Source: Stenogyne calaminthoides (lineage: Eukaryota; Streptophyta; Magnoliopsida; Lamiales; Lamiaceae). From it: a stretch of 64,000 nucleotides of DNA. The position numbers were made by a program, and so were the translations under genes. This document shows, piece after piece, positions 30,884 through 42,330 of this stretch (within the stretch, counting starts at the first letter, position 1; each line of letters opens with the position of its first letter). Location: the NCBI GenBank assembly GCA_037126765.1, contig JBBCBC010000024.1:18139554-18203553 (forward strand). The letters are read 5' to 3'. The notes below the pieces were generated by a model that was given only the letters and a program-made list of their open reading frames with translations, had not been told where the DNA came from and ran no database searches.

Positions 30884-32735
30884 TGTAGGTCCCGAACCGA
30901 AGTCTAGAGGGAGGGTGAATAGACTTCCAAAACTTTTTCGTCTTGGATCGGTGTGAACCGCAGACACCCGATCAGTGTTAGTGTATCAGTTTAGACTGAT
31001 GTTCAATCTTACTGAGTGCCTGAGGGTAGATCAGTTTGATATCTGTCAGCTTAACTGAATGGTGCGAATGCTTGTTTTTACCCGTGTGAAAAACCAGTTT
31101 TATCAATCGATTCTTAAGTCGGTTTTCAACCAGTTAGTCAAGTCAATCGACGATCACGATGCTTGGTGTGCGGTCGAGCTTAACTTTAGAATATGTATGC
31201 ATTTAAACTTCGGTTGAGTGACTTGTAAAGCGATAAGAAAAGCAAGTAAATGCACACAAGACTTTTTTATAGTGGTTCGAGATTTAAACCCGGCCCCACG
31301 TCCACTCTTCCCTTAACACGGGGAACCTTAACCTACTTTAACTGCGGGACTTATATCCTTTTCAGATGGTCGAGATGTTTCTGGGAGTTCCCACTCTTAC
31401 AAACTTAACTCAAGGGACTTATATCCTTTTCAGGATGGCCGAGATGTTTACCGAGTTCCCACTCAAGCTTAACCTACGGGACTTATATCCTTTTCAGGAT
31501 GGCCGAGATGTTTATCGAGTTCCCACTCTACAAACGTAACCAGCGGGACTTATATCCTACAAAGAGGATAACCGAGATGTTTAATGAGTTCTCACTCTAC
31601 AGACTTGACCTAACTTGCGTTTGGGTAAAGAATGATTGAGGGTTCCAACTGGAAATCTATCCTGGTGCTTTAGGTAGCCAAAATGCTAGTGGATAGGATT
31701 TCTTGCTAAGAACTATGGGATGAACACTCTTAAGAATAATCTTCAGATGTAGTGTTCTTTTGAGTGGAGATTTGCTGTAGCTTTAGCTTCTTTTGCGATG
31801 TCTCCGTGTTTGTTCTTGCATTTTCACTTGTTGGTTCTTGTGTTTTATCTCTGTTGGTCCTGTTCTTCAAAATGAAGATCGATCCCATTTTATAAACCTC
31901 GAAATCAAAGAGCCGTTGGAGAGCAATTTGAATTTCGGGCTATATTAGGTAGGTTGTAGGATATGATTGTGACGTGCTCCGATTATCGGCGTGGCCGTAG
32001 GCATCATTAGCGTCGTTTTTGTCTGCAGCATCGTATCCCGTATTGTCAGCTCTTTTTGTGCACGTGTCGCTTTCTCCTTGGCTTCGCGAGGCGGCACTTT
32101 AGAAATTTGTCCGTTAGACGATTGATATTCATTTTGAAGAGGATTCGTCTTGTCTTGTGTATCTTTTTTGTTGTCACCAGGTGTGAGCTGACTTGATCAA
32201 GTAACTGATCAGTCTACCTTGTTGAGTCTTCAGTTGCACATTGTCTTAACTTCAATATGCAGACTCTGCTGAAAGTAGGTCTTCAGGTCTTTTGATCTTC
32301 AGGTGTCTCTGAGCCTCAGTGTATTCAGTCGTACTGAGTCTTCAGGTTTGATGCTGAGTCTTCAGGTTTATCTGAGTCTTCAGGTTCATCTGAGTCTTCA
32401 GTGTTATCTGAGTCTTCAGGTTCATCTGAGTCTTCAGGTTCTTCTGAGTCTTCAGTGTCTTCTTGTCTTCACCTGATCTTCTGACTTCTTGTCTTCTGAT
32501 TTGCGCTTAGTCTTCTGATCATCTGACCTTCTCTGGGTCATCTGATACTTCGACCTGACCTATACATATTGAGTTTCCCCTCAATATGTGACATATCTTT
32601 TACATCAGCTATCTATACATTTCAGCTGGTCATCTTATTCTGATTCTAAGTCATCAGTCAGCTAACAGGTCTGACTGGTCCTATTACAACCTGTTTTGGA
32701 ACTTCCATCAAAACTAAATTACATATTTCCCAACA
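30884..32735 (-). repeat. 5' LTR of the SIRE element
   Basis: 1852 bp, starting (minus) TGTTGGGAAATATG and ending GGGACCTACA. Features in order: a U3 array of GAGTCTTCAGGTT-type 17-mers on the plus strand (32300-32460), TATAAAAT near 31890, and the 65-67 bp tandem units (31344-31610). It pairs with the truncated LTR at 13102-14697, with scattered differences that indicate an old insertion. Confidence 0.85.
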
Positions 32736-32861
32736 AGTAATACATTTGTGTACATATAGTAATATAATTTTTAATATTTTACATGTGTTACAAATTTACA
32801 ATTAATAGGGATACATGTGTACTGAAAAGCGTAAATATGTATTGATTGTCATTATAGTAAG

Positions 32862-33057
32862 GGCTAGGTCTTGTATGCACTAGGTGCACTGTGCACTCCA
32901 TAGTGTATTTTAGAAACTTGCAATTTGTTGCATTGAAACTTGCGACTTGTTACTCTGAAATATGAAATTATGTTTTACGAACACAAGTTGCACATTTCAG
33001 TATAACAAGTTGCAAGTTTCTAAAATACTCTATGAAGTCCATGGTGCCCAGGAGACA
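32862..33057. mobile_element. palindromic MITE, same family as 41855-42092
   Basis: The arms mirror each other: ATAGTGTATTTTAGAAACTTG on the left against the reverse complement of CAAGTTTCTAAAATACTCTAT on the right. The core has CAAGTT/AACTTG words. Wording such as TCTTGTATGCA, GTGCACTC and AACAAGTTGCA is shared with the second copy near 41855. Confidence 0.65.
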
Positions 33058-33309
33058 ATAAGACATATTTGTCATTATAATAACACATATACCAAAAAAA
33101 CACTTGTATGTTTGCTTGAATACTGAGATATAAAAGTTCAACAAAAAAATAGAATTAAAAGTAATTACGATCCCTCTTCTCCTTTTTAGTTGTCCTGCTT
33201 AGCCTCAAATTTTTGTAATTGAAAAACAAAATAAAAATTAAGAATTAAAAATAACTAATAAATAAAGTTACAAAATAATAAAAATAAATAATGAGACGAA
33301 ATTTAACTA

Positions 33310-33700
33310 AAACCAGATCTTATTAAAAATAAAGGAAAAAGAGAAGGGGCGACAACCCTGCCCAGAGTTAAAGCACAAAGAGTAGCAGTTCCAACAATGA
33401 GTCTGGCCCAAAAAAGGCAAAGAGACCAAACCTAACACTAATCAAAAGACGCCATAAGGCCCACCGAGAAAAAGCCTAGTAGTCCGTGAAAACGAAAAAC
33501 CCCAAGACCCAAACAAGAGCAAAAATCCCAGTAACAATAAAGTCCAAAGATAACAACACAGATGCAAAAACAAAGAATACCTAGTCAAACATGACCCCAA
33601 AAAATGGGAAAGTCAACAAAAGCCACTCATCTAATCCTCCTCCACAAAGCAGACCCCTAATTCTCATCGAACTTGTACCAGTTCATAGACGAGCCCAGCG
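33310..33700 (-). mobile_element. probable LINE 3' end
   Basis: On the minus strand this is non-coding, T- and G-rich sequence. It has GGCCTTATGGCGTC, CTTTGTGCTTTAACTCTGG, then GTCGCCCCTTCTC and a TTTATTTTTAATAAG end, resembling 3' UTRs of plant L1 elements. No ORF2 part is joined to it. Judged by style only. Confidence 0.4.
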
Positions 33701-33957
33701 TTATACCACTTCAAGGTGGTTTCATTGAATCAAGTAAAATAGTTAAAGGATTCAAAAATAATTCTCAACTTCAAGCCACATATTACAATTGAATATCTAA
33801 AAAATAAAATAAAAAATGAGAATTAAAATAAATTATTAGGTAAAGTTACAAAATAAAATAAATAAAAGAATGGACAAAATTGAAAGAAGTGAAATATGAC
33901 ATCGGTAAAAGGGTCTTAAAATGATTTATCAACCCCAATCTACTTTTTAATATGTTA

Positions 33958-34198
33958 TTCCCTCCGTCCCAACTCTTTTTTCATATTTACTGTTTTCTCG
34001 TGTTTTAGAAAGCGAGTTTTTTATTAGTATTTGAAATGATAAAATGATAAAATTATTTTTAAAGAGATATATAATAGAGGAAATGTAGATCTATACCCCT
34101 CATTTAAAGTCATTTTTCCATTTCAAATACTAATAAACAACTCGCTTGCTAAAATACGAGAGAAAATATAGTGTAAAAAAGAGTTGGGACGGAGGAAG
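33958..34198. mobile_element. Stowaway-type MITE
   Basis: Ends TTCCCTCCGTCCCAACTC and GAGTTGGGACGGAGGAAG form long terminal inverted repeats, flanked by TA on both sides (33956-33957 and 34199-34200). The whole 241 bp folds back on itself. CTCCCTCCGTCCC ends with TA duplication define plant Stowaway (Tc1/mariner-type) MITEs. Confidence 0.85.
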
Positions 34199-34200
34199 TA

Positions 34201-35378
34201 TAAATTATAGATATATTATAGGTGCAAATTTAATGCACTTGTAAGAATTGAATTTGAGACCTCCCGGTTAGATGTTTGTTGGCGAAATGTATACATTAAT
34301 CCCACGTCACAGCTCCTCTCCAGCGCCAAGAGGTACCTGAAAAACAGGTCGGAGGGTTATCCAGCGCGGGACTACGACGCTCAAATCAGATGACCGAAAA
34401 ACCACTCAAATCTCGATAATGAGAACTCCACGCAATATCAATCTCTCTCAAAGTTTTCCTCTCTAAATCGCTCGTGTTTACTTTAAAAAATAGGCAAGTA
34501 ATCAGAATTCGTGTCTTTTGTGTGTGATGAATGTTCTATTTATAATACCTGGAATCCGAGCTCAAAGCCCTTATCTTGCGAGGGCTGAGCCCCCTAAGTC
34601 CATCGCTTCTGAGGCCCGAGATTATCTTAATCGTCGAGCACTCCCTTCAGCCCCCAAGATTCTCTCAACAACCGAGATCCTCCACTCTCAGCCTCAGTCC
34701 ATATCGCAACTACCTCTCCCTTATTCAAATGCTTCCTCGATGATTCAATTCCTTCAAACTCGGGCAAGATCAAATCTTATTCATCCTCAATTATCATTTC
34801 CTTACATTCGTGCCCCTTACTTGTCTCAACGACACGTCCAACCACATTCTCAAGTATAAAGAAATCTTCCCTCAAATCGGGGAAAACCTAACTGCAATTC
34901 CAACGTGGCTCATCGTGATTGCTCCAATTACCCAAAATTCAATCAAATAGCAGTCGTTGCCTAGTCCATTCTTATCCTCTCTTTTGAAAGCATAAAAGAG
35001 TTCATGACCCTCTTGGGGCACAATCTTGTACTTTTCATACAGGTGTCATCATCTAAGAGCAGACAATTTTTTTTTTATCAGACAAAAAAGTTTTATTTCA
35101 CAAACTCAAAGGTACCTTATAGTTTTATCAGAGCAGAGCAGACAATATTTATGCCACATCAATATAGATTTGGTTCAGCTACATTTGATTAGATGAGAAT
35201 GCAACATTATTCGATTTAGATACGATTCAAGACCCGAATACGATCTAAAATCCAAATAATTATTAATAATTGAAACACGCAATATTCAATTCGGAAGAAG
35301 CTTGACTTATTCCATCATGTTAAAATCTAACATGTGAAAGAGCATAATTGTAAATTCAACTAATACTTCAATAATTCA
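34201..35378. other. spacer, no gene recognised
   Basis: AT-rich flanks with a GC-richer block at about 34310-34860. A 113-residue plus frame at 34518-34859 is Ser/Pro/Arg-rich without known motifs. The wording near 34330-34400 (TACCTGAAAAACAGGTC, GCGGGACTACGACGCTCAA) looks like a dispersed repeat rather than a gene. Old repeat DNA is the best reading. Confidence 0.4.
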
Positions 35379-35383
35379 TTTTG

Positions 35384-35646
35384 GGTTATGAAACTAATAC
35401 TTTTATGTTGTGAAACTAATACTTAAATGAAGTATGAAAAGTAGACAAAGTAGAAAATATAGGGAGAAGGGAGAATACTTTTATTTCTTTTTAAGTGATA
35501 CAAAGTGAAGTGGCATACCACATTTTTATAGGGAGCAAGGGATGCTCTTAGAATAATCCATCATAATGATTTCATAAATAATTCTACTAGAATAATCTAA
35601 TAGAAAATGAAAGGACATACAAATTTATTTACATTATTTCATAGTA
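35384..35646 (-). repeat. 3' LTR of the Ale-like element
   Basis: It pairs with 40508-40774. On the minus strand it is preceded by a polypurine stretch, CCAAGGGGGAG (plus coordinates 35647-35657), and begins TACTATGAAATAATG. Confidence 0.85.
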
Positions 35647-35785
35647 CTCCCCCTTGGATGTCCGTCACTACATAAAGAATATGCCTCGTTAAAACCCTTA
35701 CTAGGAAAAACCTAGTGGGACAAAAAAAACCTAGTGAAGGAGAAAAAAAGTACATATATTATTTATTCTCCCCCTGATTCAAACA

Positions 35786-37422
35786 TCATTTGAGATATTT
35801 TAATCGACGCATTCCGATGCGCTTCACTAATTTCTCAAATGTTGAAGTCGGTAATGTCTTGGTAAATAAATCTGCTAAATTGTCACTTGAGCGGATTTGT
35901 TGCACATCGATTTCACCATTATTTTGCAAGTCATGAGTAAAGAAGAATTTTGGTGAAATATGTTTGGTTCTATCTCCTTTAATGTATCCTCCTTTTAGTT
36001 GAGCTATACAAGCTACATTATCTTCATATAATAAAGTTGGAGGATTTTCATTGTTATGAGACAATCCACAGCCCTTTCGAATATAATTGATCATTGACCT
36101 CAACCAAACACATTCCCGACTGGCCTCATGAATTTCTATAATTTCAACATGATTTGAAGAAGTGGCAACAAGTGATTGCTTTGTAGATCGCCATGAAATG
36201 GTTGTACCACCACATGTGAATACATATCCAGTTTGAGACATTGCTTTGTGTGGGTCTGATAAATACCCTGCATTAGCATAACCAAGCAATTCAGGTCGAG
36301 AACTATTTGGATGAAATAGGCCAAGATCAACTGTTCCTTGGAGATAGCGAAAAATATGTTCAATATCATTCCAATGTTGTCTTGTGGGAGATGAACTAAA
36401 TCTTGCTAGTAAATTAACTGCAAAGGATATATCTGGCCTTGTACAGTTAGCAAGATACATAAGTGCACCAATTGCACTGAGATATGGTACTTCGGGACCA
36501 AGTATCTCTTCACCTTCATCTCGTGGTCTGAAAGTGTCCTTATTAGGATCGAGTGACAGGACGACCATTGGGGTACTTAGTGGATGTGCCTTTTCCATGT
36601 AGAACCGCTTTAATACCTTTTGGGTGTAAGCAGTTTGGTGGACAAAAATTCCACCTTCGAGGGGATCAATTTGCAAACCAAGGCAAATTTTGTCTTACCA
36701 AAATCCTTGATCTCAAATTCTTTCTTCAAATATGCAACTGCCTCTTCGAGCTCTTCAGGAGTCCCGATTAAATTGAGATCATCAACATACACTGCAATTA
36801 TCACAAAACTTGACCCATTTTTCGTTATGAAAACAAGTGGACATATTGGGTCATTGGTATAACCTTCTTTAACTAGGCATTCATTAAGACGATTATACCA
36901 CATGCATCCAGATTGTTTGAGCCCATACAAAGACCTTTGCAATTTTATAGAATAAACTTCTCTTGGATTTGATTTATACGCTTCAGGCATGCTAAATCCT
37001 TCAGGGACTCTCATGTAGATATCTTTTTCAAGATTACCGTATAAGTATGTAGTAACTACGTCCATTAGACGCATCTCAAGTTTTTCATGCACGGTAAAAC
37101 TTACAAGATATATAAATCTAATTGCATCCATTACAGGAGAGTATGTTTCATCATAATCAAATTCAGGTCTTTGTGAAAACCCTTGGGCCACCAATCGTGC
37201 TTTATATCTCACAATTTCATTTTTCTCGTTTCTTTTTCGCACGAATACCCATTTGTATCCCACTGGCTTTACACTTTCTGGTGTTTGGACTATAGGTCCA
37301 AATACTTTTCGTTTTGTCAGTGAATCCAACTCGGATTGGATTGCATCTTTCCATTTTGACCAATCATTTCTACGCCGACATTCATCAACCGATCTAGAAT
37401 CATGATCCTCAATTTCTTCCAT
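35786..37422 (-). pseudogene. pol: Ale-like reverse transcriptase and RNase H
   Basis: Two overlapping frames, 36610-37422 and 35786-36676, make the domain, with one frameshift near 36640. Visible are WKDAIQSELDSL, GYKWVFVRKRNEK, YKARLVAQGFSQRPEFDYDET, SLYGLKQSGCMWYNRL and the catalytic VYVDDLNLIG. After the shift come SAIGALMYLANCTRPDI, RNase H YANAGYLSDPHKAMSQTGY, and KHISPKFFFTHDL near the end. Canonical copia RNase H has DADW..D, so the Asn in YANAG is a likely inactivating change. Confidence 0.85.
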
Positions 37423-37505
37423 AATATCAAGTTCTACATTATATGCAAAAACATTGTTAATAATTGTTTCTCTTCGGTTCCAACTTTTTCATGTAGTGAC
37501 ATAAT

Positions 37506-38726
37506 TTATTGAAGTTTCTCAACCTCATTATCTTCAAAAAATGGCTCTTCAGGAGCAACATCTTCTGAGACAATTTCTTCAGGAAGTTGAATTTTCTCAC
37601 TATGCGCGAGTCGTTCATTCTCATTTGACTCACAGAGTTTAATTAATTCTCTTTTCTTTCGAGGATTATTGTCTTTGGAACCAAGAGGTCTATCACGCTT
37701 CAGGCGTGCTTTAGATTCATTAGCACTTGTTATTTGTCCTTCAGGGACATCAATCTTAACCGGAGCATTTTCTGCGGGAATATGTGATTTAGTAACTCTT
37801 CTGGAGTCACTAAATGCATCCGGCAATTGATTTGCAATTTGTTGCAAATGTATGATCCTTTGAACTTCAAGTTCACATTCTTTTGTACGAGGATCAAGGA
37901 AATTTAATGTAATTTTCCAATTGATTTTCTTTTTCGGTTGATCCTTGCCTCCCCCTAATGTCGGAAAATGAGATTCATCAAAATGACAATCTGCAAATCT
38001 GGTCGTAAATAAATCACCTGTTAATGGTTCAATATATTTAAATATCGAAGGTGATACATACCCGACATATATTCCCAATCTTTGTTGGCGGCCCAATTTA
38101 GTACGGTGAGGCGGTGCAATTGGAACATAAACCGCACACCCTAAAATTCTTAAATGGGAGATATTGGGCTCATAACCAAATGTCAACTGTAGGGGAGAAA
38201 GGTTATTATTACTTGTCGATCGAATTCTCACAAATATTGCTGCATGAAGTATAGCATGTCCCCAAGCATATAAAAGGAGTCTTGATTTCATTAGCAATGG
38301 TCTACCAATTAGTTGCAACCGTTTAATAAATGATTCGGCTAGACCATTTTGTGTGTGAACATGAGCTACAGGATGTTCAACACTTATTCCAATTGACATG
38401 CAATAATCATAGAAAGCATGTGATGAATATTCACCAGCACTGTCTAGACGAATTTTCTTTAATGGGTGATCTGGAAATTGTGCTCGCAACTTTATTATTT
38501 GAGCAAGTAATCTTGCAAATGCTAGGTTGCGAGAGGATAATAGACATACATGTGACCATCTTGTTGATGCATCAACTATCGCCATAAAATATCGAAATGG
38601 TCCACACGGTGGATTTACAGGCCCACAAATATCACCATGAATTCGTTCTAGAAATGCAGGGGATTCAATCACCACTTTAGTTGGTGAAGGTCTCACAATT
38701 AATTTTCCTTGTGGCAAGTAACACAT
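37506..38726 (-). pseudogene. pol: Ale-like integrase
   Basis: A 406-residue open frame carries the core: HGDICGPVNPPCGPFRYFM (first Asp region), VDASTRWSHV, IRLDSAGEYSSHAF (second Asp and GEY) and VEHPVAHVHTQNGLAESFIK (catalytic Glu). Then PLQLTFGYEPNISHLRILGC marks the C-terminal copia module, followed by a linker of about 150 residues rich in Lys/Glu. The zinc-binding pre-integrase part lies just upstream, damaged, at 38727-39040. Confidence 0.85.
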
Positions 38727-39043
38727 GAGAATTCATTTGAATTTAACACCTTTTTATTTTCTAATGAATGACCATGTGAATTTTCAATTATTTGTCTCAT
38801 CATGGTGGAACCAGGATGTCCAAGGTGATCATGCTAAATAATAAAATCTTGGGGGTAATAGACTACTGGTCTATTAGGTGATATGTTTCAGCTGTATTTA
38901 TTTTCGTATAATATAGGCCAGAAGAGAGGGAATACAACTTTTCTAACACACATTTCTTTCCACAAACAACTTGTGTGATCAGTAGATATTCATTGTTTTT
39001 CTCATTTAGAGTCTCGACATGATACCCATTTCCGCGGATATCT

Positions 39044-40418
39044 TTAACTCAAAAAATTTCTTCTAGACTTGGGAGACAGTAGTGCATCATTTATAACGAG
39101 TTTAGTTCCATCGGGGAGAAAAATTGTGGCTCTTTTGGAGCCAACAATCAAATTAGCACTACCACTTATAGCATTAACATTTGTCTCCCCCTTTTGCAAA
39201 TAAGAGAAATATTTTGTATCTTTAAGTATAGTGTGTGTAGTAACACTATCAATTAGACAAATATCACCATCACTATCCATTCCCAAATGTTTGACATTCA
39301 TCACATCTTCATAAAATAATAAAACATAATTTAAAAATTAATATTAATAAAAGATGCAAATATATAAATATTTTATTTATCATGAAAATATATATATAGG
39401 GTATTCATCATATGATTAGTTAACATCATTGAAGAAATCGGATGCATCAAGGTGAGTCATAGCAACATCATCACCATCAAAAGCAACATTATCATCAACA
39501 AAATTTGTTTCAACATTATTTCCCTTATTTTTCAAAGAGTCTTGATAAAGCTCAACAAGATGATACGTTGTTCGACATATGCGGGACCAATGACCTTCCA
39601 TTCCGCACCGGTGACAGTATTCCTCATACTTCTTCTTTTCTACATTGTCTCTCTTCTGGGAGACAGTTTGCTTCTTGTCACGATCATGTTTGTTGTTATT
39701 ATATGGAGTAAATCTACCACGACCGCGACCCCGAAAATGACCACGTCCTCTGCTACCATCACGTCCACGGCCATGACCTGATATTGAGATTGAGTGTCAT
39801 TCGCTTCAGGGAATGGAATAGAATCGGTGGGTCGGGACTCATGATTTTTCAATAACAGTTCATTATTTTGCTCGGCTAAGAGAAGGCAAGCAATCAGTTC
39901 AGAATATTTCTTAAATCCCTTTTCTCGATATTGCTGCTGCAGGAGCAATTTCGAGACACGAAAAGTTGAGAATGTCTTCTCAAGCATATCATTATCAGTT
40001 ATGGTTTCACCACATAATTTCAATTGAGAAGTAATTCTGAAAATAACCAAACTATATTCATTAACAGTTTTAAATCTTGCAGACGTAGGTGAAGCCAATA
40101 ATACCGGGATTTTGGAAGGACAACCATCTTCAGGTGGTCGTATATTTCTTTTAAATCTTTCCACAAGACAAGTGGATCTTTTATAGTTAAATATTCATTT
40201 TTCAATCCTTCATCCAAATGGTGATGACGGAAAATCATTGCTATTGCACGATCTTGATTTGATGTATTATTATCATCAGCAATAGTTTCTCCAATACCTC
40301 TTGCCTCAAGATGAATTTCAACATCTAGAATCCATGATAAATAATTCTTTACGGGGATGTCAAGAGTTGCAAATTCCAACTTTGTGATATTAGCCATAAT
40401 GAAATAACAAACTGACAA
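39044..40418 (-). pseudogene. gag: Ale-like Gag and protease
   Basis: The frame from 40418 opens near MANITKLEFATLDI, YLSWILDVEIHLEARG (Gag UBN2-type domain). A shift near 40150 continues as SARFKTVNEYSLVIFRITS and YSELIACLLLAEQNNELLL. A zinc-knuckle remnant with MEGHWSRICRT follows (39416-39601). The protease has LIDSVTTHTILKDTKYF at about 39235, where D-S-A/G-T is usual, then AISGSANLIVG and LPDGTKLVINDALLSP. Two frameshifts separate the frames. Confidence 0.75.
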
Positions 40419-40489
40419 AGGAAAAGTATTACCTCAAGAATTGTGTATAATACTTGAACTTGCCCCAATATAGATAAAGCTCAAGGTAA

Positions 40490-40507
40490 AGACTCGTGTT
40501 GATAATG
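40490..40507 (-). promoter_or_regulatory. primer binding site of the Ale-like element
   Basis: The minus strand reads CATTATCAACACGAGTC directly after the 5' LTR, resembling the TTATCAACACGA primer sites of Ale/Retrofit elements, which pair with an internal part of a tRNA. Confidence 0.55.
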
Positions 40508-40774
40508 TGTTATGAAACTAATACTTTTATGTTGTGAAACTAATACTTATATGAAGTATGAAAAGTAGACAAAGTAGAAAATATAAGGAGAATGGAGAAT
40601 ACTTTTATTTCTTTTCAAGTGATACAAAGTGAAGTTGCATATATACCACCTTTTTATAGGGAGCAAGGGATGCTCCTAGAATAATCCATCATAATGATTT
40701 AATAAATAATTATACTAGAATAATCTAATAGAAAATGAAAGGACATACATATTTATTTACATTATTTCATAATA
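40508..40774 (-). repeat. 5' LTR of the Ale-like element
   Basis: 267 bp, minus strand starting TATTATGAAATAATG and ending TTTCATAACA. It contains a short A/T-rich promoter region (TATAAAAAGG, minus strand, near 40657) and two copies of a GAAACTAATACTT word (plus strand) near its end. Confidence 0.85.
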
Positions 40775-40845
40775 TTTTGATGATTTGGTAAAATGTTGAG
40801 GTCGAAAGGTGGATGAAAAATATATTCACCATAAGAATCACTAGT

Positions 40846-41552
40846 AGAGCTGGCAATTCGGGCCGCCCAGCCCGACTCAGCCCAGCCCATCGGGCCAATT
40901 GATGTTCTTGGGCTGGGTCGGGTCGGCCCAGATTCTCATTGGGCCTGTAAAAATGTAGCCCAGTCCAGCCTTACATGGGCTAGCGGGCCAACGGGCCGGC
41001 CCGGCCCAATGTCCAAATTTTTATTTTTTTTATTAAATAAATATATGTGAACTAAATTTAATTTTTTGGAGGCAAAATTTAGCATAAAAAATTATTATAG
41101 ACATTTGAAGTCCTTGATAATATCATAATATAAGAAATTAGGGGTAAGTGAATATTTTTCTCACGCACAAAGATTATGTTGAATTGAAACAGATAATTTA
41201 AAAATAGATTTTCAAATGCTCCATGTTAATAATTTATATTTGAAAATATAAATTTCAAATTAATATTCAATTAGATTAAATTCTTCAACAAAAATACAAT
41301 TTTATAAATTACAAAATTTAATTCTTAGTAAAAATAATAAATTATTTATTAAAAAAAATTAAGGTGTTGGGCCAATAGGCTGCCCATTAGCCCACAGACC
41401 AAATTGACCCGAGCCCATTAGGCTCATGGGCTACATGGGTCGGGCCTAATAGACCCAGGTTTTTTGGGCCCATAATTTTACAGCCCAGCCCATACTTACC
41501 TTCGGGTTGGCTGGACTGACCCATCGGGCGGGGCTCAATTTGTCGGCTCTTA
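40846..41552. mobile_element. non-autonomous hAT-like element
   Basis: Ends AGAGCTGGCAATTCGGGCC and (reverse complement of the right end) TAAGAGCCGACAAATTGAGCC are imperfect terminal inverted repeats. The 8 bp TCACTAGT lies at 40838-40845 and 41553-41560, the duplication length of hAT transposons. Both arms are rich in GGGCC/GGCCC words over about 150-170 bp; the core is AT-rich with no transposase ORF. Confidence 0.75.
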
Positions 41553-41729
41553 TCACTAGTGGGCACAGGTTCTTGTTGGTTAATTATTCTGTAATTTGAG
41601 TGTACCAAGTGCGGTACATTAGGTCCCATATAGCTATAATTGCTAGTGAAGGGGCCCCTCTCCCTTTTCTGATTTATCTATAGGAATTTATATGGATTGA
41701 ATTTTTCCAGAGAATATAAATGTGACCAA

Positions 41730-42330
41730 TCCTTTTCCTTTTTCTTAATTTTGAGCACTCAAAAGGCCTATTTTCTGGCTACCTTGCAAAGGCTCACTAA
41801 AGGAATTTTATGGTGAATGCACCTTCCTTCTTTCTAGGAGAAATAATATGGATTATGGTTAAATCTTGTATGCATTCAGGTACACCGTGCACTCATAATG
41901 CATGTTAGAACCATGCAACTTGTTATACTTAAAAGTGTAACTTATTTACACTGAATCATGCAACTATTAATATAAAAAAATAGTTGCACGGTTCAGTATA
42001 AACAAATTGCATTTTTCAGTATAACAAGTTGCACGATTTTAAAATACATTATAAATGCACGGTACACCTTGGTGTACATGAAACTAAATCATGGATCATT
42101 TTATGAGTTGGGACGAAAGAGAAGTAGAGATGCGAAGGGAAATATAAAAGTTTCGTACTTTATACATTTTCTTTTCCCTTTTTTTGTTTAGACAAATAAT
42201 TTATTGGCTATTTCTTTGGTCATCCTCACTGAGGATTTTATGGTGAATGGACATTCGTACTATGTAGGAGAAATGTTAAGGACCATTTTAGGAGTTGGGA
42301 TGAAAGGAAAGTAGAGTAATATTGGCTGTT
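41730..42330 (+). repeat. local direct duplication with one MITE-filled copy
   Basis: The wording GGATTTTATGGTGAATG, CTATGTAGGAGAAAT, CATTTTAGGAGTTGGGA and GAAAG.AAAGTAGAG occurs at 41805-42125 split by a MITE, and at 42230-42325 without it. The two copies differ by scattered substitutions. Confidence 0.65.
41855..42092. mobile_element. palindromic MITE with paralogous empty site
   Basis: The arms ATGGTTAAATCTTGTATGCA and (reverse complement) ATGATTTAGTTTCATGTACA are followed by mirrored GTACACCGTGCA / GTACCGTGCATTTATAATG and AACTTGTTATACT words. It is flanked by GGATT (41850-41854) and GGATC (42093-42097). The unfilled duplicate near 42290 reads AAGGACCATTTT across the site, which supports these ends. 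Confidence 0.7.

Larger units (their letters stand above)
13102..32735 (-). mobile_element. SIRE/Maximus-type Ty1/copia retrotransposon with envelope-position ORF
   Basis: The ends are TGTAGGTCCC at 13102 and CCCAACA at 32735. The 5 bp duplication AGTAA lies at 13097-13101 and 32736-32740. On the minus strand the order is 5' LTR, primer site, gag, protease, integrase, RT, RNase H, spacer, envelope-position ORF, truncated 3' LTR. Copia order with an extra 3' ORF is the SIRE/Maximus layout. The length is inflated by the 15462-20028 insertion and by long spacers. Frameshifts and stops run through all domains, so it is not autonomous. The 3' LTR lacks its first ~250 bp, while the perfect duplication shows that the loss came after insertion. 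Confidence 0.87.
35384..40774 (-). mobile_element. Ale/Retrofit-like Ty1/copia element
   Basis: Short LTRs (263 and 267 bp) flank a gag-PR-INT-RT-RH region on the minus strand. The 5 bp duplication TTTTG is at 35379-35383 and 40775-40779. The LTR ends read TATTATGAAA and TTTCATAACA on the minus strand, near the canonical TG..CA. The total is 5391 bp, a normal full length for this lineage. By eye the LTRs differ at only about a dozen sites, and most domains are long open frames with few breaks, so this is among the youngest elements here. Confidence 0.87.

Noticed and set aside
34518..34859. 113-residue Ser/Pro/Arg-rich frame
   Set aside because: No family motif, no promoter or splice context; probably repeat DNA.
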